From CBDFNN01 sp965250215 (GTDB lineage: Bacteria > Bacteroidota > Rhodothermia > Rhodothermales > DATKEJ01): DNA of 64,000 bases. The stretch lies in NCBI GenBank assembly GCA_965250215.1, contig CBDFNN010000004.1, forward strand, positions 2,170,001 to 2,234,000. The letters are read 5' to 3'. Positions 1-9,202 of the stretch are shown here, piece by piece. The translations under genes and the position numbers were made by a program. The notes under the pieces were generated by a model. The model was not told the DNA's origin and searched no databases. It saw only the letters and a program-made list of their open reading frames with translations. The first letter of the stretch is position 1; every line of letters begins with the position of its first letter.

Positions 1-1
1 C

Positions 2-100
2 TTTGAGGTTGAAAATCTATTCGTCCTCGGATACGGACTTGACTTTGCTCAGAAAGGTCGGAATTTGGAGAGCATCTATGCTATAGAGAAAGACTTATGA
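2..100 (+). CDS. hpt: Hypoxanthine phosphoribosyltransferase, C-terminal end (partial)
   Basis: Only the last 32 codons lie in the window; the frame is open from base 2 to a TGA at 98-100. The tail carries the segment LGYGLDFAQKGRNLESIYAI, which matches the C-terminal 'GYGLDY..KYRNLPYIGVL' signature of HPRT-type purine salvage phosphoribosyltransferases. The family joins hypoxanthine or guanine to PRPP to give IMP or GMP in the cytosol. The identification rests on this tail alone; the PRPP-binding motif would lie left of the window. It converges with the minus-strand HD hydrolase, with a 23-base gap and no obvious terminator. Confidence 0.75.
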   Translation, partial: FEVENLFVLGYGLDFAQKGRNLESIYAIEKDL

Positions 101-123
101 TTAGATAGCGTCTCTAATGAGTC

Positions 124-1395
124 TTATTCTGCGCTAAGATCAAGTTCTACTTCTTTGGGATAACATAGGTAGGGTCGAACGACAGGCCGAGACAGCGCTG
201 GTATTACCGTGGCATGGTCAATCATTCCTTCGAGATTCACTCTTTTTCCATCTCGGGTCATTATCAATATAGCATCCTTGTCTTCAACATAGGCCGAGTG
301 AGACGAGTCCAGAATTCCGAAATAGAAATCCACGTCCTTTCTGTCACATCCTCGGCGGCTTAGCCAATCTTCGACTCCCGATTTCCAGGCCAAACTCGTT
401 GTTGGTGAAGCACGAGATCGTTTGAGAAAGTGGACACGGAAAAAGTCTCTATTTAGAAATCTTCTTGATAGGTCAGAGATAATAGGATCTGGATGAGACT
501 CCCATTCCTTCAGAGAATAGAGAACATCGACATCATCCATCGATGCATATTTTTCAACCACACCGTCTTCAAATAGCTCATTTCCCCGTATCTCATTCTG
601 GAGAAAAAAGAGTAACCTAGAAGATCCCGTGCTGACTTCTTTTCCAAGCTCTCTGACGCGCTTGAAAAGGGCCTCAAGGATGAAATCGCCAGCAAGGACG
701 GTCTTGTGAAGATAGACTTGCCAATACATTAGTCGCCGAGCTACAAGGAAGTTCTCCACGGCATAGATGCCCTTCTCCTCGACAACTAGAGTAGAATCGG
801 GACCACCTTCGATGGGGTCTACTCGAAGAGTTTTAACAATTCTGTCTATGCCCACGGCACCTTCAGACACACCAGTATAGAAAGCATCTCGACGAAGGTA
901 GTCTAAACGGTCCATATCGAGTTGGCCCGAGATTAGCTGATGGAAAAATGGCCGTTGATATTTCCCGCTGAACATATCTCTAGCCATCGACATTTCAGGA
1001 CCATATATATCAGCTAGCCCATCCATTAATCTCAGACTCATGTTTTCGTGCTCGAAATCGGAGATCAGAGAATTTTCAAGCGTATGCGAGAAAGGCCCAT
1101 GTCCTAGATCGTGGAGTAAAATTGCCGCGAGGCAAGCAGTCCATTCTTGGGAAGATATATCTGTGCCCTTGTCGGAGATGACCTTAAGAGCGTCTTGCAT
1201 AAGCGCCATTGCACCAAGTGCATGTCCGAATCTAGTGTGCTCGGCTCCTGGGAAAACTTTGTAACCCACTCCGAGCTGGCGAATCCTCCTTAATCGTTGG
1301 AAGACGGGTTCTCGGATTAGATCGATGATTAGGCCCTTCGGGATCGAGATGAATCCGTGAATCGGATCGGAAAAGATCTTGTGATTGACCTGCAT
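124..1395 (-). CDS. HD superfamily phosphohydrolase (dGTPase/SAMHD1-like)
   Basis: A 423-residue cytosolic protein of the HD-domain dNTPase-like group (YdhJ/SAMHD1 relatives). The N-terminus gives DPIHGFISI and FQRLRRIRQLG, typical of the group, followed by the metal site HTRFGHALG and LLHDLGHGPFSHTLE (about residues 53-105), which supplies the H...HD...D metal ligands. A later QLDMDRLDYLRRDAFYTG segment is the conserved third part of the site. Members hydrolyse dNTPs or other phosphoesters; the substrate cannot be read here. The ATG start is followed directly by the family's conserved N-terminus. Confidence 0.85.
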   Translation of the reverse strand: MQVNHKIFSDPIHGFISIPKGLIIDLIREPVFQRLRRIRQLGVGYKVFPGAEHTRFGHALGAMALMQDALKVISDKGTDISSQEWTACLAAILLHDLGHGPFSHTLENSLISDFEHENMSLRLMDGLADIYGPEMSMARDMFSGKYQRPFFHQLISGQLDMDRLDYLRRDAFYTGVSEGAVGIDRIVKTLRVDPIEGGPDSTLVVEEKGIYAVENFLVARRLMYWQVYLHKTVLAGDFILEALFKRVRELGKEVSTGSSRLLFFLQNEIRGNELFEDGVVEKYASMDDVDVLYSLKEWESHPDPIISDLSRRFLNRDFFRVHFLKRSRASPTTSLAWKSGVEDWLSRRGCDRKDVDFYFGILDSSHSAYVEDKDAILIMTRDGKRVNLEGMIDHATVIPALSRPVVRPYLCYPKEVELDLSAE

Positions 1396-1792
1396 GCTCG
1401 AGAAAATCTAGTTGGTTGCACGAATATAGGACATTACAACCGCTCGGTGCTTCTAACAGGTTAAGAGGGACGGAAATGCAGACGAATGATTAAGATAAGG
1501 TCTAGCTGTCTCTCACAGCGGGGGTGATATGGAGCCGTGGAGATGGATCTTTCGCAAACAAAAAAATGGGTCCGCCGAGGCAGGACATGAGGAGGCAAGC
1601 ACAGCAATAGAGGAATTGTTGCCATCGACAGACCCTATCCAAAGAGGTCGTAAGGTAAAGCAGGCATCCGAAATCCCGCTTTTTTAATACGGACTACCTC
1701 CCTGTGCCTTAAGGTCAGAAGTAGTCTTAGCCTCCAATGAATACAACTACTATATAACTAATAAGGAATATAGTTGCAAGGTGATCGAGGGT
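1396..1792. other. Intergenic region, about 400 bases, mostly featureless
   Basis: Between the divergently placed ends of two minus-strand genes. The only item seen is a 52-codon plus-strand reading frame (listed separately). The remainder is A+T-rich, with no clear hairpin, terminator or RNA gene. Confidence 0.5.
1529..1687 (+). CDS. Possible small hypothetical protein, 52 aa
   Basis: An ATG frame of 52 codons ending in TAA. A G-rich GCGGGGGTGAT lies directly upstream of the ATG and could act as a weak ribosome binding site. The protein starts MEPWRWIFRKQKNG and then becomes acidic and polar; it has no membrane segment or family motif that I recognise. It is the only frame of any length in an otherwise empty 400-base gap, but random frames of this size are common, so the call is tentative. 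Confidence 0.25.
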   Translation: MEPWRWIFRKQKNGSAEAGHEEASTAIEELLPSTDPIQRGRKVKQASEIPLF

Positions 1793-2725
1793 TTAAGTAT
1801 TGAGTTGAGCGAGTTTTAATGCGCCTTTCGCGGGGTCGATTTTTGAGACAGAGATGTCGAACGAGCTGAAAGAAGAATCCCGCATTGTGGAAATGAATCG
1901 TCGCTGAATCTCGGGGTTTTGAGTGAGTCCTCCATTCAAAACAATTCTTGGTTCAAGGTTTAATTCTAGTTTTTGGCAAAAAATATGCAGGTGATCAAGC
2001 AAGCTGGAAATTTCTGTTTCCAATATTCTTTTCGCGGTCGTGCTGCCTTTGGAAGATTCTTGGACAATCCACTTTGCCAGATGTTGAATTCCGTCTTTAT
2101 TGGAGTAGACATAATCGATTAATTGAGATCGATCCTTTGCTTGAATTTCCTGCAAAAGTCCTTCAGTGAAATCGTCCCTAACATTTCCATCGATGCACAG
2201 AAGGCAGTGTTGAACCGCAGCTATCGAGATCGCAAAGCCACTTGCTTCATCACCTAGTAAATAACCCCAACCTCCGCCTTGGAAAATCTCTTCTTGTTTG
2301 TCGATTACTATGTAGGATGAACCTGTACCAAGTATGATGGAAATTCCTCCCTTTTCTCCAAGGTCCATCCTTGCTGTCATTTCGATGTCGCTTACGCAAT
2401 TCAGAAATAACTCCGACTCAGGGATCTTGTCGGTTAAAAGCTTTTGGAGATCCTTTGTCAGAGTCGCAGAATTTTGTTCTCCACGAATTCCGGCCACACC
2501 CATTTCAACTACTAGCTTTTTCAATGGGACCGGATTGTCGCAGAGAATTTCTATAAATAATGAGGAAAGAATTTCGAGACATTCGGCGTAGGCCAAACGG
2601 GAAGGATTGGCTCCAGCGGCTTGCCATTCCTTGACAGATTCTTCCGAAGAAATGCTAGAATAGGCTTTAGTCTTGCTTCCGCCTACATCGATTCCGATAT
2701 ACAAAGAGGATTTTTGTGTATTCAC
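1793..2725 (-). CDS. BadF/BadG-type ATPase, N-acetylglucosamine kinase-like
   Basis: A 310-residue ASKHA-fold protein. The N-terminal phosphate-1 loop IGIDVGGSKTKAY, the central ISIILGTGSSYIV (phosphate-2) and the C-terminal adenosine motif IVLNGGL are all present, and GGGWGYLLGDEASGF is the hallmark of the BadF/NAGK group. The family phosphorylates amino sugars such as GlcNAc or muropeptide-derived sugars; the substrate here is inferred only. The start codon is GTG, placed directly after the TGA of the upstream gene (TGAGTG, no gap), so it is probably translationally coupled in an operon with the acylase-like and PolX-like genes. Confidence 0.8.
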   Translation of the reverse strand: MNTQKSSLYIGIDVGGSKTKAYSSISSEESVKEWQAAGANPSRLAYAECLEILSSLFIEILCDNPVPLKKLVVEMGVAGIRGEQNSATLTKDLQKLLTDKIPESELFLNCVSDIEMTARMDLGEKGGISIILGTGSSYIVIDKQEEIFQGGGWGYLLGDEASGFAISIAAVQHCLLCIDGNVRDDFTEGLLQEIQAKDRSQLIDYVYSNKDGIQHLAKWIVQESSKGSTTAKRILETEISSLLDHLHIFCQKLELNLEPRIVLNGGLTQNPEIQRRFISTMRDSSFSSFDISVSKIDPAKGALKLAQLNT

Positions 2726-4795
2726 TCAATTAGCCGTGATCTTTGGGACAATTTGAATCCGGTGTTTAGCTACCGGTTCAGCGAGGCCAAGACGGTACTC
2801 CTGTGGATCATAACTTGATGAAAGCCGACCAAAAAGATTCCGAGCCTCGTGAGCATCATTAAAATAGACTGCCTCGTCACGAAAGTCATTGCTTCCTGAG
2901 AAATACCAGGCGGCGGTGTTGATTCGATCGTCACCCGATGCCTGCCATCGTAAAGTGGAAAAGTGACCACCATGAGAGTTTTGAATCGGGAATGCTTTTG
3001 TCGTCCCTGATTTTGGAAGGTCTTGAGATAGAAGATCAGAAGCCCATACAGCTTTGAACAAGCTGCCCGGTTGTGCCCGATTCCACATCCATTGGTCAGT
3101 ATTTGGACCTAAGTTGCTTTGCAACGATGCAAAACTTCGGGACAAGGTTTCTTCCAACTCTTCGTCGCTCGGCGGAAAACGGAGGCTATCCGAAGCTGGA
3201 GGGAAGATGGGCCATTCACCCTTGTCTTGTTTAAAGACTGACATCCACTCAGAAAAAATTGAGGCACCTATGTTGTCCTTTGTGAAATTCCCATCCCAGT
3301 TGTTGACATATTTTGCCGACAAACTTATAGACTCGTCAGCAGAGTCTTCAGCCTTCCGCAGGAAGGGGAGAAGCTTAGTTCGCAGTTCATTTGCCCAATT
3401 GCTCGAACTGTCAAGATACCAATCGGCTGCCAGCAAACTGTCGTTGTCAACGACTGACTCCAGCTTCTTCGTTAGAAGAGTTGCCTTGCTGCTGTTAGCC
3501 CGAAACCAACCCCTCCGAAGTCTCAATTTCATCTCGCTGGGACCCCAGTCTCGAGAGGATCCACTTGAACCTGAATAGACTCCTCCGCTAGCCATTATAG
3601 TAGAATGACCTGTTACAAGATCGTCATCCAGAAGAAAGGAAAGCCACTTGGATTGATCAGATCGACTACTAAAAATAGGAGAAACAACTACGTTCGCGCT
3701 GACGGTATCCATCAATACAAGAGTGGTATCTCGAGGGAAATTGGTTTCCTGATATCCATAGACAAAAACTGTGTCGATGGGAAAGTCAGCAGGGTCTGGC
3801 TTCTCTTCTAAGAAGAGTTGTCGATCCATTAGTCTCCTCTCGACTAATTCCTCCTCTCCATCTCTATAAACTATTTTGTCGAGCTCGGTTATGGGCCATC
3901 GATCATTGGCACTTGCCCTGATTCTTCTTTCTTGAATCCTTAGCTCCGCATTTGGAAGCATAATGGCTGTCCCACTTTCTTTTGTAACAATAGGACACAC
4001 TAGAGTCCCTTTGTAACACAGTGCTCGTCTGTGCTTTCTTTTCTCAATCAGTGTAATTGGAACGAGCGGCGACTCGGATGCAGACCCGTAAACTAGCCGG
4101 GCTCCTAGGTGGCTTTTATCGCCTTTTGGAACCACAAAAGAATAGTTATGCTCTTGGCCAGAAAATAGAAGCCAGGTTGCCACAGCTCTTTTTTCTTCGA
4201 TGAAGCCAAAAAGGCTCGGGTGCTCAATATTGATGGATGGGTCAATTCTAACCTCTGCACTTAACCAGGAAAGAAGTCGATAAATTGCAATGCTGTCCCA
4301 AGGCTCCCACTCATTTGGCTCAAGTTTAAGCAAGACAAATTCATCCCGCCCAGCCATCTTGGGGCTCTTCATGGCTTCATTGATGCAGCCGGTAAAAATA
4401 TCTAGATCATTTTTATCCTCCTTACTTAGTGACCTGTATTCTTCCCGCGCGAAATATGGAATTCCGACTTCTCTGACATGTTTGTCCAGACGACGTAGAT
4501 CCTTTCCGAACCACTCTCCAAGCCTTCCCATAGCTGTCTGTCGGAATAGAGCGAGAGTCCAGGGATCATTCTCTGCTTGCGCATAGGCAAGACCACAAAT
4601 AGAATCGTGTCTATTGTTAGACTTGATTAATGGACTCTCATCAGGATTGTAGATGTCAACCAGCTCTTGCAAATAGTCCGATCTCAGTTGACCACTAAAG
4701 TTCTCCTCAGTGCTATAACTCAGAAACCACATGAGCCCGCCGACCGAAGCAAGAAGAGCGAGTCCGCTAATAAGTCCAAAAAGAAAGGATTTCAC
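2726..4795 (-). CDS. Penicillin acylase (S45)-like protein, probable pseudoenzyme
   Basis: A 689-residue membrane-anchored or exported protein (hydrophobic segment about 4-26). Residues 48-112 follow the S45 amidase alpha-chain pattern, including YAQAENDPWTLALFRQTAMG and RLGEWFG. Later stretches such as NWDGNFTKDNIGASIFSEW, QWMWNRAQPGSL and a C-terminal GGHFST keep the order of the family. S45 enzymes cleave themselves at a conserved SNNW, where Ser is the Ntn nucleophile. The aligned stretch here reads HNYSFVVPKGD (residues 216-226), so the expected Ser is replaced and the NDPH ligand motif is also missing. An acylase role is therefore doubtful. The gene abuts the PolX-like gene upstream and the kinase downstream without gaps. 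Confidence 0.65.
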   Translation of the reverse strand: MKSFLFGLISGLALLASVGGLMWFLSYSTEENFSGQLRSDYLQELVDIYNPDESPLIKSNNRHDSICGLAYAQAENDPWTLALFRQTAMGRLGEWFGKDLRRLDKHVREVGIPYFAREEYRSLSKEDKNDLDIFTGCINEAMKSPKMAGRDEFVLLKLEPNEWEPWDSIAIYRLLSWLSAEVRIDPSINIEHPSLFGFIEEKRAVATWLLFSGQEHNYSFVVPKGDKSHLGARLVYGSASESPLVPITLIEKRKHRRALCYKGTLVCPIVTKESGTAIMLPNAELRIQERRIRASANDRWPITELDKIVYRDGEEELVERRLMDRQLFLEEKPDPADFPIDTVFVYGYQETNFPRDTTLVLMDTVSANVVVSPIFSSRSDQSKWLSFLLDDDLVTGHSTIMASGGVYSGSSGSSRDWGPSEMKLRLRRGWFRANSSKATLLTKKLESVVDNDSLLAADWYLDSSSNWANELRTKLLPFLRKAEDSADESISLSAKYVNNWDGNFTKDNIGASIFSEWMSVFKQDKGEWPIFPPASDSLRFPPSDEELEETLSRSFASLQSNLGPNTDQWMWNRAQPGSLFKAVWASDLLSQDLPKSGTTKAFPIQNSHGGHFSTLRWQASGDDRINTAAWYFSGSNDFRDEAVYFNDAHEARNLFGRLSSSYDPQEYRLGLAEPVAKHRIQIVPKITAN

Positions 4796-6460
4796 TTAAC
4801 TCCGATTTATCCAGTCTTGAAATTCCTGTGACTCCAGGGCATTCAAACAAAACTCCTTGGTCAGTCGACCTTTTTGAGCAGCTCGAACACCCCATTCCCA
4901 GCAATGTAAATCCTGAATACTGTGGGCATCGGGATTTATGGCAATTAAGACGCCCTTGGAGATCGAGTAGGGTATCCAAGTCCAGTCGATATCGAGACGA
5001 TAGGGGCTTGCATTTAGTTCAATCGCGACCCCATTTGCGGCACAAGCATCAATCACTTTCTTGTGATCGATGGCGTAGCCTGGTCGAGACAGAAGGACTC
5101 TTCCCGTCGGATGTCCTAAGATTCTTGTGTGAGGGTTTTCGATGGCCCTAATCAACCTAGCCGTTGCTTCGTCCTGAGACATGTTGAATCCAGAATGAAC
5201 ACTTGCCACGATGAAATCAAAACTCGCAAGAATCTCATCGTCATAGTCGAGGCTTCCATCTCCAAGAATATCAGATTCTATACCCGAGAAAATTTTGAAA
5301 TTCTTATCGAAGCCGTCGTTCAGTTGTTGAATTTCAATCTGCTGTTCGCCAACTCGTTCTGCACTGAGACCATTAGCGACTTGTAGACTTTTGCTGTGAT
5401 CACAAATGCCAAAGTAGCTCAGTCCCATATTTCTTGATTCCTCAACCATTTCCAGCAAGCTATGGGCACCGTCGCTGTATTTGGAATGGTTGTGCAAAGT
5501 ACCTCTAAGATCTTTTACCTCAATCAAATCTGGTTGCTCGCTTCCTAGAGCCAAGTTAAAATCTGATTCATTATCCCTTAGAGCTGGATGAATAGCAGGG
5601 ATTCCGTGCTCAGCGAACAAGGCCTCTTCGCTGGAGAATTCTCCCAGCTCAAACTTGTCTGAGAAAGCTTTTAAAAATTCCGGTGTGGCGCTAGACTCAA
5701 AAAGCATACTGCCATATTTCGCTTCTTCGATGAAACTGATTTCCACCGGGAAGCCATCTTGACTTTCAGCTTTAATAACGGAATCATTATCTGAAATATT
5801 TAGAAGATATTGCTCCGCGATATCGAGTGTCGATGACTTCGCATTTTTAGCGATAAGTATTTCAACCGAGTCAACAACAGACAATTGTCTTCGGACTTGG
5901 CCGGTGAAGTCGAAAGAAATTTTGGAACAGTTCAGAGCTTGAGTAAAATCTTGTAGAGCGGTCACCGCATTGGCTAGTCGGCGCTGCTTCGTAGCTGAGC
6001 GAACGAAAGCTATGTTCGTAATAATTGATGCACCTAATTTTGAACCGAAACCTTTGACCTCATCCAAACTTCCCGATTTTGCAGCGCTTTCTAGTTCGTC
6101 TAGGTTTGTTATCTCTTCCTCTTTCCACAACTGCCTGACTTTTTTCGCTCCTAGGCCCTTTATTCGAAGTAAATCCCGAAGTCCAGGAGGAATAGCTCCG
6201 AGTAAACTGTCCCTAGATTTGAGTGAGCCTGTGTCAATCAACTCTGCAATATCTCTAGCAATGCTTTTTCCGATTCCTTTGGCTTCAGTCAAAGTATTAT
6301 CAGCAACTAAATCATAGGCCGAGGCCTCGAGTCTCTCGAGTGTCCTCGCTCCATTTTGGTAGGCTCTGCTCTTGAAGGGATTACCTCCGGTGAGGTCGAT
6401 CATCGATCCAGTTTCTTTAAGAGCCTTGGCGATCGCTTTGTTAGTGAGTCTTTCCATCAA
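4796..6460 (-). CDS. polX: PolX-like protein: degenerate polymerase X core plus PHP phosphoesterase domain
   Basis: A 554-residue protein with bacterial PolX layout. Residues 1-150 hold the beta-like 8-kDa segment and helix-hairpin-helix motifs (KGIGKSIA, KGLGAKKV, KGFGSKLG). Residues 180-260 correspond to the polymerase palm, but where active PolX has GS...RRG...DxD this protein has GQVRRQLSVVDSVEIL, so the two Asp ligands read Ser198 and Glu200; the third Asp reads Glu240. Residues 318-554 form a PHP domain with intact metal motifs (LHNHSKYSDG, GICDHS, SVHSGF, GHPTGR, NPDAHS). Exonuclease or phosphoesterase activity is plausible, polymerase activity doubtful. It is first in a three-gene operon. 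Confidence 0.8.
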   Translation of the reverse strand: MMERLTNKAIAKALKETGSMIDLTGGNPFKSRAYQNGARTLERLEASAYDLVADNTLTEAKGIGKSIARDIAELIDTGSLKSRDSLLGAIPPGLRDLLRIKGLGAKKVRQLWKEEEITNLDELESAAKSGSLDEVKGFGSKLGASIITNIAFVRSATKQRRLANAVTALQDFTQALNCSKISFDFTGQVRRQLSVVDSVEILIAKNAKSSTLDIAEQYLLNISDNDSVIKAESQDGFPVEISFIEEAKYGSMLFESSATPEFLKAFSDKFELGEFSSEEALFAEHGIPAIHPALRDNESDFNLALGSEQPDLIEVKDLRGTLHNHSKYSDGAHSLLEMVEESRNMGLSYFGICDHSKSLQVANGLSAERVGEQQIEIQQLNDGFDKNFKIFSGIESDILGDGSLDYDDEILASFDFIVASVHSGFNMSQDEATARLIRAIENPHTRILGHPTGRVLLSRPGYAIDHKKVIDACAANGVAIELNASPYRLDIDWTWIPYSISKGVLIAINPDAHSIQDLHCWEWGVRAAQKGRLTKEFCLNALESQEFQDWINRS

Positions 6461-6551
6461 GAGAGAGATTTCTTTGTTTTCGTTTCAATCAACAAATGCA
6501 ATATACAGTCGTATGGTTATGAAAGGCTGGATGAGAAGACCCTAAACAGCC

Positions 6552-7415
6552 ATGCCTGGGGTTTTACGACAATATTCAAATCGAATGGCTAGTAAGAGAA
6601 ATTTACAACTTGAGCAATCGGGGGCTTCTGAAGGTCCTTCGGAAGCCTTGAGTAATATTGAGCTAGACAATCCCTCGCTGAGTATTGTAATCCCATGTTT
6701 TCAGGAAGAGAAACTAATTGAAAAGACTCTTAGCCACTGGGCTGCAGCGTTTAAGACCTGGCCATATCGCAGTGAGCTGATAATATCAGATGGAGGGTCC
6801 ACAGATAGGACCGTTGAGATCGCAAAATTCTATGCCGACAAGCTAACCATCCACGACAGTTCGAGGGGAAGACAAACGATATCTGAAGGCCGGAACGAAG
6901 GAGCTGCTCTGGCGACGGGTGACTATATATTCTTTACGAACGCCGATGTCGAGTTACCACCGCAGTCGGGCAGGCTCATATCAGAGCTTTTGAACTTGGC
7001 GATGGAGCGTGGTGCATCAACATGCAGGGTCGGTGTCCATCCCGCGGATGCAGGCTTTCAAGATAAGGCCGTATTGGGGTCCTGTGATTTTATTTTCATG
7101 CTAATGAACAAGCTTGGAATAGGCATGGGCCGAGGGGAATGTCATTTTATCCGGCGAACTCTATTCGAAGAACTGGGAGGCTACAGACCAGACTTGATCG
7201 CTGGTGAGGATTTCGAGTTATATAAAAGAGTGGCGGCGCGTTTGAGAAAGTCGAAAAAAAAGATCGGTTTTGTGTGGGGACAAACACTTTACGAAGATCC
7301 GCGACGTTATCGAGAAATAGGATATGGAAGAACGCTTTTTACATGGTTTGCCAATACGATGTCCGTTACATTCAAAAACCGATCTCACTCAAAAGAATGG
7401 ACGGCTCTTAGGTAA
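6552..7415 (+). CDS. Family 2 glycosyltransferase
   Basis: A 287-residue GT-A fold transferase. It shows LSIVIPCFQEEKLIEKTL, then ELIISDGGSTDRT, a nucleotide-sugar contact NADVELPPQ in the DxD position, and GEDFELYKRV for the catalytic base region. There is no strong membrane segment, so it is cytosolic or peripheral. The donor and acceptor are unknown. The ATG at 6552 is used; an in-frame ATG at 6585 is equally possible since neither has a clear Shine-Dalgarno sequence. Divergent from the PolX operon with 91 bases between starts. Confidence 0.8.
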   Translation: MPGVLRQYSNRMASKRNLQLEQSGASEGPSEALSNIELDNPSLSIVIPCFQEEKLIEKTLSHWAAAFKTWPYRSELIISDGGSTDRTVEIAKFYADKLTIHDSSRGRQTISEGRNEGAALATGDYIFFTNADVELPPQSGRLISELLNLAMERGASTCRVGVHPADAGFQDKAVLGSCDFIFMLMNKLGIGMGRGECHFIRRTLFEELGGYRPDLIAGEDFELYKRVAARLRKSKKKIGFVWGQTLYEDPRRYREIGYGRTLFTWFANTMSVTFKNRSHSKEWTALR

Positions 7416-7516
7416 AATTTGGGCCCCGTAACAAACGGAACAGAAATACTTATTTAATGTGAGAATCACAGAGCGCTCCTAACAATAGAGCATTGAATCA
7501 AAAGAACGAAGCAACA

Positions 7517-9202
7517 ATGACATTCTCGAAGGGAAGGTTTTATACCATTGGATTTGCAATCCTGGCAATCGGAACGCTTACTGGAATGGGTATCCAGCAG
7601 GTACTCACCAATGACACCCTAGTTGACCAGATTAAGAAACTGGGTGACGTCTATGGTCAGATTTCTCGCAACTACGTCGAAGATATCGATGCCGACGAAC
7701 TTACCGAGGACGCTATCGAAGGAATGCTCAGTGGCCTAGACCCTCACTCCGTTTATATTTCTAAGGACCGCATGAAGCAGGTCAACGAGAGCTTCTCGGC
7801 AGAATTTGAAGGAATTGGGGTCCAATACGAATGGACCGAAGGAGAGGAGGGAGCCGATACACTTACCGTTGTCATGCCAGTTAACGGAGGACCCAGCGAG
7901 GAAGTCGGAATCCGAGCGGGAGACAGAATCATTTCTGTTAATGGGGTTTCAACTCTCGGCTGGAAAAAGGCCGATGTCGATTCCAATCTAAAAGGCCCCA
8001 AAGGAACGAAAGTCAATGTCGATGTCAAAAGACCTGGCTATCCCAAAATCCTCGATTACGAAATTACAAGAGCGAAAATCCCAATCTACACGGTAGATGC
8101 CGTCTACATGGTGGATGCCCAAACGGGATACATAAAGCTCAACAGGTTTGCAAGGACAACGCATTCAGAGGTCGTTGAGGGAATCAAAACGCTCAAGGAA
8201 AAGGGAATGAAGCGATTGGTGTTTGACCTTAGAGGCAACAATGGTGGCTATCTCGATATGGCCGTTAAGCTTTCCGACGAATTCATGGGAGGTCAAAGGA
8301 CCGTCGTTTCTACAAAAAGCCGGCACACGAAATATAATTCTGTATACGAGACAGGTCGGAATGGGGAATTTGAAGATGGGTCGATCATAATCTTGGTCGA
8401 TGAGAACTCTGCCTCTGCATCTGAAATCGTCGCTGGTGCTATTCAAGATCACGATCGAGGCTTGGTAGTAGGACGAAGGACATTCGGAAAAGGACTTGTT
8501 CAAAGACAATTCCAGCTTCGAGATGGAAGCGTGCTGCAAATGACGACTTCGAAATACTACACTCCTTCAGGTCGCCTTATCCAGATTCCTTATGAACGAG
8601 GAGACAAGGAGGGCTACTATGGACTACATCGCGATCGTTATGCGAGTGACGCGCAGAAGGACATTGACGAGCTCTTAGAGAATACTCCGGACAGCCTTAA
8701 ATTCAAGACTGCCAATGGTAGGACGGTTGTAGGCGGAGGAGGCATCGTTCCGGACGTCGTAATTCCATGGGACCTGAATCGAGTGGTACAAGGTGTCACG
8801 GGATCGGGATCTGATCGGGCCTTTGTAAGGCACTGGATAGAGTCACGGCCAAAGTTTAGAGACAATTGGGAAGGAAAGCAGGACGAGTTCAACGAAAAAT
8901 TCGAAATCACGGATGCCTTTATGCAAGAGTTTTGGGAATTTGCGAAGAAGGAAGAATACGGCTTGAAAGTCGTTCCGAAATTGCAATTGCCAGGAGAAGA
9001 TGAGGAATCAGAATTTTTCTACCTATCTGAAGAAGAGATCGCCGAAAATGAGGTGGTGATTGAGACGAGACTCAAAGCTTACATCGCGCGCCGGATGTGG
9101 GGAGTCGGAGCTTGGTATCCAGTCATTCACAATGTGGACTCTACCTTCAAAAAAGCCCTTGAAGAATGGGAAAAAGCGGGGGAAATGGCCCTTAATCAAT
9201 AG
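7517..9202 (+). CDS. C-terminal processing protease, S41 family with PDZ domain
   Basis: A 561-residue CtpA/Prc-type periplasmic protease. After a hydrophobic N-terminal anchor (GFAILAIGTLTGMGI) comes the S41 N-terminal DGLDPHS-like segment (SGLDPHSVYI), a PDZ domain (AGDRIISVNGVST), and the catalytic core with VDENSASASEIVAG (nucleophile Ser) and GRRTFGKGLVQ (Lys general base). It trims or degrades periplasmic proteins from the C-terminus. I chose the ATG at 7517 over a TTG eight codons upstream because the anchor follows it directly. No partner gene is adjacent. Confidence 0.9.
   Translation: MTFSKGRFYTIGFAILAIGTLTGMGIQQVLTNDTLVDQIKKLGDVYGQISRNYVEDIDADELTEDAIEGMLSGLDPHSVYISKDRMKQVNESFSAEFEGIGVQYEWTEGEEGADTLTVVMPVNGGPSEEVGIRAGDRIISVNGVSTLGWKKADVDSNLKGPKGTKVNVDVKRPGYPKILDYEITRAKIPIYTVDAVYMVDAQTGYIKLNRFARTTHSEVVEGIKTLKEKGMKRLVFDLRGNNGGYLDMAVKLSDEFMGGQRTVVSTKSRHTKYNSVYETGRNGEFEDGSIIILVDENSASASEIVAGAIQDHDRGLVVGRRTFGKGLVQRQFQLRDGSVLQMTTSKYYTPSGRLIQIPYERGDKEGYYGLHRDRYASDAQKDIDELLENTPDSLKFKTANGRTVVGGGGIVPDVVIPWDLNRVVQGVTGSGSDRAFVRHWIESRPKFRDNWEGKQDEFNEKFEITDAFMQEFWEFAKKEEYGLKVVPKLQLPGEDEESEFFYLSEEEIAENEVVIETRLKAYIARRMWGVGAWYPVIHNVDSTFKKALEEWEKAGEMALNQ

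Noticed and set aside
3054..3578. 174-codon plus-strand frame inside the acylase-like gene
   Set aside because: Fully antisense to a gene with clear family features; a shadow frame.
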